NCBI RefSeq assembly: GCF_006716565.1
Contig: NZ_VFPG01000001.1
Location: 1,860,001-1,924,000 of the forward strand
DNA length: 64,000 bases
Direction of reading: 5' to 3'
From: Nocardia bhagyanarayanae
Lineage (GTDB): Bacteria > Actinomycetota > Actinomycetes > Mycobacteriales > Mycobacteriaceae
Positions 8,064-17,071 of the stretch are shown piece by piece. The translations under genes were made by a program, and so were the position numbers. Position 1 is the first letter of the stretch; each line of letters begins with the position of its first letter. Below the pieces are notes generated by a model that was not told the origin of the DNA, did not search any database, and worked only from the letters and a program-made list of their open reading frames with translations.

Positions 8064-11000
8064 CTATGGAGTACCCGCGGGCGGATCGCAGACCTTCCAA
8101 CCCGTGTCGGTTCGCTCCAAATCGAAGGTACGCGCCGAACGCTTGCTCGGATCGGCCTCGGTGTAGACCGTTGCCTGAGCGATAGCTGTGTCGTCGGTGA
8201 TCCTGATCGCGTCGACGCTGTCGACCACGGGGATGTTCTTGCGTTCCTTGGAGAGTTGATGCACGCCGGCGAACTGGTCGTCGGGGATGTTCTTGTAGAA
8301 GTCGTGCAGCGGTCCGCAGGTGCTGCCGCGCAGCGACTCGAGATCGCCGTCGCGCAGCGCGCTGGTGTAGTCGCCGATGGCGGTGCGGACCTTGTCCTCC
8401 TCGGTTTCCCCGCCCGAGAGCGCGAATATGCCGACCACGACGAGCACCAGCACCGCGACTGCCGCGCCCGCCGCGAGTAGCAAGCGCTTGGAGCGGGGTG
8501 CGGGGGTTGTGTCGGTGGATGGAGTTGGGGTCGGTGGGGCCGGGGGGACGCGCTGGGGTTGGGCCATTGGGCGCGGTTGCGCCGGGGCGTTGGCCTGAGG
8601 TTGGGGTGAGCCCTTGGTGAGGGGCTGCGGGTGCGGCTGTGCTTGTGGCTGGCCCGGGGCCTGGCCCTGCGGGTGTGGTTGAGCCTGCGGGTGCGGCTGG
8701 GCCAAGCCTTTGGCCTGGGGTTGCGCCTGCGGGTGTGCTTGCGGCTGCCCCGGAGCCTTGGCCGTCGGCGATTGGGCCTGTGCCTGCGGGTGGGCGCCTT
8801 GCGGCTGGCCCGGCTGCGGCGGCCGCTGACCCGGGCCGTCCGTCAGCGACTGCGCGGGGCGGGTCGCGTTCATGTCGGCGGGCGACGGCGCGGACGCGAC
8901 CGGACGCGGGTTAGCGGTCGGTCGCTGCGGCGACGGCCGGGTTTCCTCGACGTCGTCGGCCGACGCGGGTCCGCTCGGCGGCGGACTGGAAGGACCGTGC
9001 TGACCTGCTTGTTTCGGCCCCGGCGCGGGACGCGGGGTGGTCGGCGGCTTCGACAGCGGCGGTCGCTGCCCCTGCACTCGATCGGTGCCCGTGGGCCGCT
9101 GAATCGGCAGCGCCATCGTCTTCGCATCGTCGTCGCCCGGGTGCGGAACGATCGGCATCGCCACGGTCGCGGCATCGGCCCCGGCCACATCGGCCTGCTC
9201 GCCTTGCGGCTCCCGCCGCATCACCACGGTCTGGGCATCCGCCCCACCCGTCTCCGGCTCGTCCTCGTCGTCCTGACCGACGAGATCGACCCGCCGCATC
9301 ACCATGGTCTCGTAGTCGGCACTCGACGGTTGCGCACCGCCCTGCCGCTGATCCACAGCCTCCTGCGACGCACCCGCCCGATCCCGCGGAATCTCCGCGG
9401 TCTTGGCATCGGCCGCGCCGGGTTGCGCGGGCGCACCTTGTCCGGTCGCGGCCGTCTGAGCGGAAGCACCTTGCCCCGCTGCTGCCGTCTGAGCGGAAGC
9501 GCTTTGGCTTGCTGCCGTCTGAGCGGAAGCGCTTTGGCCTGCTGCCGTCTGAGCGGAAGCGCCTTGCGCAGGTGCACCCCGACCAGCCGACGCCCCCTGC
9601 TCGGTGGAAGTGCCCTGCGTGCGTGCCACTTGTTCGGCACTCCGCGACTGCTGCGTGGAAGCGCCTTGCGCCGAGGCGCCCTGCCCGGCAGGAACTCCCT
9701 GCTGAGCCGCGCCTTGCGCGGGCGTGCCACGTCCGGCTGTCGTCGTCTGCTGGGTCGAAGCGCCTTGCGTCGACGCACCTTGTCCGGCTGTCGTCGTCTG
9801 CTGAGTGGGAGCGCTTTGCGCCGACGCGCCCTGTCCGGCTGTCGTCGTCTGCTGGGTCGAAGCGCTTTGCGTCGACGCGCCCTGTCCGGCTGCTGCCGTC
9901 TGGTGCGGGGAAGTGTCTTGCGTGGGCGAGCCCTGTCCGGCTGCCGCTGTCTGCTGCGGTGAAGCGCTTTGCGTCGACGCGCTCTGTCCGGTCGCTGCCG
10001 TCTGCTGGGGCGCAGCGCCTTGCGTCGACGCGCCCTGTCCGGCTGCTGCCGTCTGGTGCGGGGAAGTGTCTTGCGTGGGCGAGCCCTGTCCGGCTGCCGC
10101 TGTCTGCTGCGGTGAAGCGCTTTGCGTCGACGCGCTCTGTCCGGTCGCTGCCGTCTGCTGGGGCGCAGCGCCTTGCGTCGACGCGCCCTGTCCGGCCGCT
10201 GCCGTCTGGTGCGGGGAAGTGTCTTGCGTGGGCGAGCCCTGTCCGGCTGCCGCCGTCTGCTGAGCGGGAGCACCCTGTCCGGCTGCCGCTGTCTGCTGAG
10301 CGGGAGCACCTTGTGCCGTCGTGCCCGGCCCGGCAGCTACTCCCTGCTGAGCCCCACCTTGCGCGGAAGCCGGACCTCGACCGGCGACCGCCTCCGGCTG
10401 AGCACCAGCGCCTTGCGCAGAGGTCGCGCCGCCCACCGGGCTGGCACCCTGCGGCTGCGAAGCCGAGCCAGCAGCGGCAGCAGCAGCCGCCTGCCCCAAG
10501 CTGCCTGCGCCCGGACCCTGCTGTCCGGCGGGCCTGCCCTGCTGCGCGGCCGTCGCGCCCTGCTGCGTCGACGGTCCGCCTTGCTGCGTCGACGGTCCGC
10601 CCTGCTGCCCGGCCGCACCCTGCTGGACCGAGGCAGCTCCGCGCTGGGCGGTAGGCGCGCTCTGTCGATCGACTGCTCCGCTCTCGCCGCCGGAGCCGCT
10701 CTGCTGACCGGCGGCGGCAGTACCGTGCGGCTGCGCGCTCGCTCCGGGCTGAGCGCCTGTGGCGGCTGTGTCCTCTGGACGAGTCGCGCTATGGCTCTGC
10801 TGGCCGGTGGGCCCGCCCGGCTGTGCGGCGGACGAGGCGCCGGCGCCCGCGGCTTGGGCGGAGCCGACCGCGCCCTGACTCCGCTGGCCGCCTGCCTGAG
10901 CCGGGGCGGTCTGCTGAGCGGAGGCGGTGTCGCGCTGGCCCGGCCGGCCGCCGGACTCACCTTGCTGCGCGGCGGCATCCGCGCTGCCGGAAGGAGTACC

Positions 11001-11933
11001 CGCACCCGCGCCAGCAGGCCTCGACTGTGCCGTGACGGCTCCGCCAGCGGCGGTTGTTCCGCGTCCAGCGGCGTCGGTTCCGGCAGCTCCGGGCCGAGCG
11101 GCTCCGCCTGCGGCGGGAGCGTCCGATCGCGCGGCATCGGCTCCGACCGCACCGGTGGCAGCACCGCGCTGAGCGGCGTTGGCTTCTGCGGGCGTGCTCT
11201 GTGCAGCGGCGGGGGCGCCGGGCGCGGAAGCGGGCCCACCCTGCTGTCCGGCGGAAGCGCCTTGGCGAGTAGCCCCAGCTCCTGTGGCCACAGTTGTCCC
11301 GCCCGAGCCGGTCGATCGACCCGGCTCGGATGCGGCCGAGTCGCGGCGCGGAATCTCGGTGGTCGCCGCGTCCAGCAAGCCGGAGCGTTCGCTGCTGGTA
11401 GCAGGGCGGTCGTGGGGCGTGCTCGGTCGATCCACTGCCGCGCCCGCCGCGGCTTGCTCTCCTCCACCAGCGTCGGCTCGGCCGGTCGCAGCGGGCCGCG
11501 TGTCCGCGTCGGACGGCACCTGGCCGGGCGTCGAAGCACCCGCACTGGCGGCGGTGCTCTGCGGAAGCTCGGTCGTCGCGGCGTCCGCCGGTCCGGGCCG
11601 ACCGGCGTTCGCAGCCCCGGACGCCTGTCCGCTCGCACGGGTCGGCTGCGGGGCGGGGGTCTCGTCCTGATCCCAGGCCGCGCCGAAACCTCCACCGGTG
11701 ATGATCCGCGACTGGCTCGCACCCGCCGTGTCCCGCGCGGACTCGGCCGCCGAAGCAGAGGCGTCCGAGGTCGATTCCGCGTCGCGCGGCGTGGCGGGCA
11801 TGGGCTGGGTAGGGATGGTGCCCCGGGGGTGTTCCGGCACGACGGGACGCTGGTCGCGCGGTTCCCGCGCTCCCGCCGGATCGGCGGAACCGGCGTCGCG
11901 TGCCGGGTTCTTCTCGTCGTTCGGGTCGGACAC
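8064..11933 (-). CDS. Giant Gln/Ala/Gly-rich repetitive membrane protein
   Basis: A 1289-residue protein. Roughly the first 1140 residues are low-complexity, dominated by Ala, Gln, Gly, Ser, Thr and Pro, with a core of near-identical 17-residue repeats (9720-10320) and AAT(T/A)E(I/L)P-like motifs near the N-terminus. One transmembrane segment (about 1151-1173) is followed by a compact 116-residue domain with two cysteines (STCGP and WKVCD). By its tail and position it resembles the Rv0361-type membrane proteins beside fba/purA. The small protein at 33502 has a similar membrane-plus-tail plan. The orientation suggests a long cytoplasmic arm and an extracytoplasmic tail. The GTG start has GAGGGG upstream. 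Function unknown. Confidence 0.8.
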   Translation of the reverse strand: MSDPNDEKNPARDAGSADPAGAREPRDQRPVVPEHPRGTIPTQPMPATPRDAESTSDASASAAESARDTAGASQSRIITGGGFGAAWDQDETPAPQPTRASGQASGAANAGRPGPADAATTELPQSTAASAGASTPGQVPSDADTRPAATGRADAGGGEQAAAGAAVDRPSTPHDRPATSSERSGLLDAATTEIPRRDSAASEPGRSTGSGGTTVATGAGATRQGASAGQQGGPASAPGAPAAAQSTPAEANAAQRGAATGAVGADAARSDAPAAGGAARPGAAGTDAAGRGTTAAGGAVTAQSRPAGAGAGTPSGSADAAAQQGESGGRPGQRDTASAQQTAPAQAGGQRSQGAVGSAQAAGAGASSAAQPGGPTGQQSHSATRPEDTAATGAQPGASAQPHGTAAAGQQSGSGGESGAVDRQSAPTAQRGAASVQQGAAGQQGGPSTQQGGPSTQQGATAAQQGRPAGQQGPGAGSLGQAAAAAAAGSASQPQGASPVGGATSAQGAGAQPEAVAGRGPASAQGGAQQGVAAGPGTTAQGAPAQQTAAAGQGAPAQQTAAAGQGSPTQDTSPHQTAAAGQGASTQGAAPQQTAATGQSASTQSASPQQTAAAGQGSPTQDTSPHQTAAAGQGASTQGAAPQQTAATGQSASTQSASPQQTAAAGQGSPTQDTSPHQTAAAGQGASTQSASTQQTTTAGQGASAQSAPTQQTTTAGQGASTQGASTQQTTTAGRGTPAQGAAQQGVPAGQGASAQGASTQQSRSAEQVARTQGTSTEQGASAGRGAPAQGASAQTAAGQSASAQTAASQSASAQTAAAGQGASAQTAATGQGAPAQPGAADAKTAEIPRDRAGASQEAVDQRQGGAQPSSADYETMVMRRVDLVGQDDEDEPETGGADAQTVVMRREPQGEQADVAGADAATVAMPIVPHPGDDDAKTMALPIQRPTGTDRVQGQRPPLSKPPTTPRPAPGPKQAGQHGPSSPPPSGPASADDVEETRPSPQRPTANPRPVASAPSPADMNATRPAQSLTDGPGQRPPQPGQPQGAHPQAQAQSPTAKAPGQPQAHPQAQPQAKGLAQPHPQAQPHPQGQAPGQPQAQPHPQPLTKGSPQPQANAPAQPRPMAQPQRVPPAPPTPTPSTDTTPAPRSKRLLLAAGAAVAVLVLVVVGIFALSGGETEEDKVRTAIGDYTSALRDGDLESLRGSTCGPLHDFYKNIPDDQFAGVHQLSKERKNIPVVDSVDAIRITDDTAIAQATVYTEADPSKRSARTFDLERTDTGWKVCDPPAGTP
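9720..10320 (-). repeat. 51-bp coding repeats in a 153-bp higher-order unit
   Basis: Inside the giant membrane protein gene the sequence repeats every 51 bases (17 residues, e.g. QTAAAGQGASTQGAAPQ). Three successive variants form a 153-base unit: the marker TGGTGCGGGG recurs at 9901, 10054 and 10207. Near identity of the 153-base copies points to recent expansion by unequal recombination. Confidence 0.85.
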
Positions 11934-12071
11934 CTACTACCCCTCGCTCCTGCGGATCTGTGAAGTCGGACGCAAGCCTAATAGGCGCGGTCGGCCGAGG
12001 GCCGTCAAAAGCCGCGCGCATGGCCGGGCGACCTGCGCCCCGCGGGCGCCCCACCCCTACCGGCGTGCACA

Positions 12072-12530
12072 ATGAACCGCATGACCTCGTTCGGTGATCT
12101 GCTCGGTCCGCAACCGGTACTGCTACCCGAAAACTCCGAGGCGGAGGACGCGCTGCTCGACAACGCCGATCCGGTGCAGGTCGCGGCCGCGCACCCGGCG
12201 GCGTCGATCGCCTGGGCGCACCTCGCCGAGGCCGCGCTGGAACGGGGCGGCGCGGCGACGGCCGACGAAGTCGTGAACCACGACATCGTCGCCGCCTACG
12301 CCTTCGCCCGCACCGGCTACCACCGCGGCCTCGACCTGCTGCGTCGCAACGGCTGGAAGGGCTTCGGCCCGGTGCCGTGGAGCCACGAGCCCAACCGCGG
12401 TTTCTTGCGCAGCGTCGGCGCGCTGGCCAGGGCCGCCAAGGCGATCGGCGAGACCGAGGAGTACGCGCGCTGCCTCGACCTGCTCGAGGATTGCGACCCC
12501 CGCGCCGCGGCGGAGCTCGGCCTCGACTGA
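12072..12530 (+). CDS. DUF3151 family protein
   Basis: A 152-residue soluble protein typical of actinobacterial DUF3151, with SIAWAHLAEAAL, AYAFARTGYHRGLDLLRRNGW, and PWSHEPNRGFLR as the conserved core. It is predicted helical, with no signal peptide or catalytic motif. Its function is unknown. It is divergent from the giant membrane gene and leads into the FUSC gene 7 bases later. The M. tuberculosis homologue Rv0358 occupies the same place next to purA. Confidence 0.88.
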   Translation: MNRMTSFGDLLGPQPVLLPENSEAEDALLDNADPVQVAAAHPAASIAWAHLAEAALERGGAATADEVVNHDIVAAYAFARTGYHRGLDLLRRNGWKGFGPVPWSHEPNRGFLRSVGALARAAKAIGETEEYARCLDLLEDCDPRAAAELGLD

Positions 12531-12537
12531 GTCGTAG

Positions 12538-13686
12538 TTGATCGACCCCCAATCGCGTTTCGGCGTCGCCAGGGCGGGCGGCGCGGACCGGCTGCGCGGC
12601 GCGTGGGCTCGGCTGCGGTTGTCGGCGCTGCCGATCGTGCAGTGCGCGCTGGGCGCGGCGCTGGCCTGGTTCGTCGCACACAATGTCATCGGCCATCCGC
12701 AGCCGTTCTTCGCGCCGACGGCCGCGGTCGTATCGATCGGCATCTCGTTCGGCGCTCGATTGAAGCGCGCCATCGAGCTGGTCGTCGGCGTCGCGGTCGG
12801 CATCGGCATCGGCGACCTGTTCATCTCCAGCGCCGGCACCGGCGTCTGGCAGATCGCGCTCGTGGTCGGCGTGGCCATGGCGCTGGCGGTGTTCCTCGAC
12901 GGCGGTTCCATCATCACCATGCAGGCGGCCGGTTCGGCCGTGCTGGTCGCCACCCTGATGCCCCCTTCGGCGGGCGGCAGCTTCGACCGCATGATCGACG
13001 CGCTGGTCGGCGGCTTGGTCGGCGTGGTGATCGTGGCCGCGATCCCGCTGCATCCGGTGCGCCGCGCCCGCGAGCACGCCGCGGAAATCCTTGCGGTGAT
13101 GAGCAAATCGCTGTCCCGCTGCGCCGACGGCCTGATCGAGCAGGATCCGGAGAAGATCCGCGAGGCGCTGTCCGCCGCCCGCGCGACGCAGTCGCAGATC
13201 GACTCGCTCCGCTCCACTTTGGAGGGCGGTCGCGAGATCAGCCGCATCTCCCCGCTGTACTGGAACTCGCGCGCCCGTCTCGAGCGCATCCGCGCCACCG
13301 CCGATCCGCTCGACAACGCGGTCCGCAATACCAGGGTGCTGCTGCGCCGTTCGCTCACTCTGGTGCGCGACGACGAGATCCTGGACCCCCGGCTCGTCGA
13401 CGAGGTGGAGCGGCTCGCCCAGGCCGTCGAGGTGGTGCGCAAGATGATGCTCGCCGATCCGGGCGAACAGCCCGATCAGGCGGAGGCGGCCAGGGTGCTG
13501 CGCACCGTCGCGAAGGAAGCGCGTCCGGAACTGGTTGCGGGCGCTGGCCTTTCGGCGCACGTGGTGTTCGCGCAGGTGCGTTCGATCGTGGTCGATCTGA
13601 TGCAGGTCTGTGGCATGAAGCGCATCTCGGCGATCGCGCTGTTGCCGCCGACCGTGCCGAATCCCTATGTGCGCCCGGCGGATTGA
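12538..13686 (+). CDS. FUSC / aromatic acid exporter family membrane protein
   Basis: A 382-residue protein with a cluster of hydrophobic helices in the first 170 residues (PIVQCALGAALAWFVAHNVI, FFAPTAAVVSIGISFG, and an SAVLVATLMPP segment), followed by a long charged helical cytoplasmic part. This is the half-size FUSC/ArAE layout, whose members export aromatic acids or relieve metabolic stress. The start is a TTG directly after an in-frame stop; no ATG or GTG is available nearby. Only 7 bases separate it from the DUF3151 gene, so cotranscription is likely. Substrate unknown. Confidence 0.82.
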   Translation: MIDPQSRFGVARAGGADRLRGAWARLRLSALPIVQCALGAALAWFVAHNVIGHPQPFFAPTAAVVSIGISFGARLKRAIELVVGVAVGIGIGDLFISSAGTGVWQIALVVGVAMALAVFLDGGSIITMQAAGSAVLVATLMPPSAGGSFDRMIDALVGGLVGVVIVAAIPLHPVRRAREHAAEILAVMSKSLSRCADGLIEQDPEKIREALSAARATQSQIDSLRSTLEGGREISRISPLYWNSRARLERIRATADPLDNAVRNTRVLLRRSLTLVRDDEILDPRLVDEVERLAQAVEVVRKMMLADPGEQPDQAEAARVLRTVAKEARPELVAGAGLSAHVVFAQVRSIVVDLMQVCGMKRISAIALLPPTVPNPYVRPAD

Positions 13687-13770
13687 CCCGGCTATTCAGC
13701 GGATTTCGGCCAACGACGCGGTCCGCGAAGTCTTCTCACGCCATCGCGCGGCCGCCGTGATGATCTTCGG

Positions 13771-13782
13771 GTAGTGCACTAC
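13771..13782. promoter_or_regulatory. 12-bp perfect palindrome
   Basis: GTAGTGCACTAC lies about 85 bases past the FUSC stop, in the 288-base gap before the M50 protease gene. It may be a protein-binding site, but no promoter could be tied to it. Confidence 0.25.
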
Positions 13783-13936
13783 TCGGGATCTCGCGCGCCG
13801 CGCTCCATAACCTCGTTTCATGACCGCGACGACGAGGGGTGTCACGGTCGGACACTTCGCACGACGACGCGTCTCACCGGCCAGTATGGTGTGGTGGCCG
13901 GGGCGGGTAGGGACGATATCGGCGTCGGGCGGAGCA

Positions 13937-13968
13937 GGTCGCCCGGTCTCGGCGAAGGCCGGGCGACC
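13937..13968 (-). terminator. Hairpin terminator after the M50 gene
   Basis: A 10-bp stem (GGTCGCCCGG and complement) with a 12-base loop begins 7 bases past the stop of the leftward M50 protease gene, in the position of an intrinsic terminator. Confidence 0.55.
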
Positions 13969-13974
13969 ATCGTC

Positions 13975-14760
13975 TCAGAGCCAGAAACGCACCAGCCCAG
14001 CGCCTCTCGCGATCCACGACGACTCGACGCCGAACACCTCGCAGATGGTGTAGATGGCGTCGAAGAACGGCTCGTTGATCGCGGGCGTGAGGATCAACGC
14101 GAACAGCAGCAGCATGCCGAGCGGCTTGAGCTGGTCCAGTGAACGCCGGGTCTGATAACTCAGCGAGGGCTCGAGGATTCCGTACCCGTCGAGCCCCGGA
14201 ATCGGCAGCAGGTTCAACACCGCCGCGGTGACCTGGAGGAAGGCGAGGAACGCCAGCCCGTACCAGAATGCGGGATGCGAGGTCTGGCTGCCGAACACCT
14301 CGACAACGACGAGCAGCAGCACCGCGAACGCCGCGTTGACCGCCGGACCCGCGCCGCTGATCAGCCGCTGCATCCGCGGGCTGACGCTGTGCGTGTGCAC
14401 GTACACCGCGCCGCCGGGCAGACCGAATCCGCCCAGCGCGATGAACACCACGGGCAACACGATCGACAACAGTGGATGCGAGTACTTCAGCGGATTCAGC
14501 GTGAGATACCCGCGCAACTCCACTTCGTGATCGCCTGCGCGCCAAGCCATGTACGCGTGCGCGAACTCGTGCAAACACAGCGTCACGATCCAGCCCGCGA
14601 CCACGAGCACGAACACGCCGACCTTGGCCCGCGTCGAACCGTAGTCGGAGGCCCAGGCCAGCACGCCGCCCGCGACGGTGATCGCGACGACGAGCAGGAA
14701 GACCGGACTCGGCCGAACCGCGCCGAGACCCGTTCGGCGCTGCGGGAAGGAGTAATTCAT
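13975..14760 (-). CDS. M50 family intramembrane-type zinc metalloprotease
   Basis: A 261-residue integral membrane protein with about six hydrophobic segments. The zinc motif HEFAH (His64, Glu65, His68) sits in the second segment and a second conserved element, LLPIPGLDG, near residue 190 supplies the aspartate. This is the site-2 protease fold of the compact Rv0359-like type, without PDZ domains. Its ATG overlaps the stop of the upstream gene as ATGA, so translation is probably coupled. Site-2 proteases cut membrane-bound anti-sigma factors or signal remnants; the substrate here is unknown. Confidence 0.88.
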   Translation of the reverse strand: MNYSFPQRRTGLGAVRPSPVFLLVVAITVAGGVLAWASDYGSTRAKVGVFVLVVAGWIVTLCLHEFAHAYMAWRAGDHEVELRGYLTLNPLKYSHPLLSIVLPVVFIALGGFGLPGGAVYVHTHSVSPRMQRLISGAGPAVNAAFAVLLLVVVEVFGSQTSHPAFWYGLAFLAFLQVTAAVLNLLPIPGLDGYGILEPSLSYQTRRSLDQLKPLGMLLLFALILTPAINEPFFDAIYTICEVFGVESSWIARGAGLVRFWL

Positions 14761-15416
14761 CGCACCAACAGCCAGGTTTCGTTGTGCCGGTAGAAGGTCG
14801 AGCGCGGCACGGTGCGCTCGGTGAGGATGCCGTCGCGGGTCACCACCGCGCCCGGGGTCCCGAGTTGCGCGGCCCTGCCCTCGATCCACCGGCGCTTGCG
14901 CAGGCCCTTCCGTACGGTCGCCCGGACGCCGGGCATGTGCAGGCTGGGGGAGATGTGCATCGCGGTGACCTTGCCGGAGAACAGCTGGGTGTCGTCCACG
15001 TAGGCCTCGCCCTCCAGCTTGCCGCCCTCGGGCCCGGTGATGGTCGCCCGTCCGACCAGCACTTTGCCGGTGTCGTCGCGGATCAGCGGAGTCTCGCGCG
15101 CCTTGCCCTCGATCGCGCGCTTGGCGGCGGCGTTGCCGGTGCCGGTCTGGTAGGCGCGCGAGCCGTAGGTCTTGTCGATCGGCACGTAACCGATCTCGAC
15201 GTGCAGCCGCTCGGTCCGCATCAGATGGGTCAGCACCGCGGCCAGCGCGGCGTCCTCGCCGAGCACGATAAGGCGCGGCAGACTGTCGGCCGCGAGCACG
15301 GGAAGCAGTTCATCGATCACCGCGGTGTCCGGAAGTGCGGCCGTCTGAGTAGTCGGCAGTGCGGCGAGGGCGATCGGGACGGGCGCGCCATCGCAGCGGA
15401 GAACATGGGTACTCAA
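14757..15416 (-). CDS. Unknown protein coupled to the M50 protease
   Basis: A 219-residue protein I cannot place firmly. The middle has LPRLIVLGEDAALAAVLTHL followed by VEIGYVPIDKTYGSRAYQTG, reminiscent of the nucleotide-binding part of diacylglycerol/NAD-kinase-like folds, but the glycine motif is not canonical and I do not rely on it. No membrane segment or signal peptide. I chose a TTG with AGGAGG about 11 bases upstream; a GTG directly abutting that site would add four residues. Four-base overlap with the M50 gene and the same pairing near purA in relatives suggest a joint role. Confidence 0.65.
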   Translation of the reverse strand: MSTHVLRCDGAPVPIALAALPTTQTAALPDTAVIDELLPVLAADSLPRLIVLGEDAALAAVLTHLMRTERLHVEIGYVPIDKTYGSRAYQTGTGNAAAKRAIEGKARETPLIRDDTGKVLVGRATITGPEGGKLEGEAYVDDTQLFSGKVTAMHISPSLHMPGVRATVRKGLRKRRWIEGRAAQLGTPGAVVTRDGILTERTVPRSTFYRHNETWLLVR

Positions 15417-15643
15417 ACGGCCGTACACCCTCCTCGAATCCTGCCGGGCACACCCCACCGGCTCCCTCGCACCTGTCGGGCGGGCACGCTGCCCCGGTCC
15501 GCCCGCAGCAACCATAGCCGTGTTCAACCCGCCGCGCCCGGGCCGAGTCGGCATTGTGACCGGCGCGGGGTGCCTTCCCGCCGGGGTGCCCTAGGCCATT
15601 CGGTAAACTGTGCTTCCGGCCACCGCCTCAGTACGGCAGGTAG

Positions 15644-16978
<1,335 letters not shown>

Positions 16979-17027
16979 ACCACAGCGTTTTTCCGCTCCG
17001 CGACGCGCTGAGCACGTCCGCCATTCG

Positions 17028-17066
17028 CAGTTCATCTTCGATCATGAACTGTGAAGAACTACAGTT
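17028..17066. promoter_or_regulatory. Inverted repeats before the LuxR-type regulator
   Basis: CAGTTCAT (17028) pairs with ATGAACTG (17044), and AACTGT with ACAGTT follows at once. These overlapping dyads end just before the ATG of the large regulator and could be an autoregulatory operator. Confidence 0.3.
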
Positions 17067-17071
17067 GAAGC

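Noticed and set aside
8631..9962. Plus-strand frames opposite the giant repetitive protein
   Set aside because: They are Leu/Arg/Ser-rich mirror images of the Gln/Ala/Gly repeats with no function-like motif; the minus-strand frame has a start site, membrane helix and folded tail.
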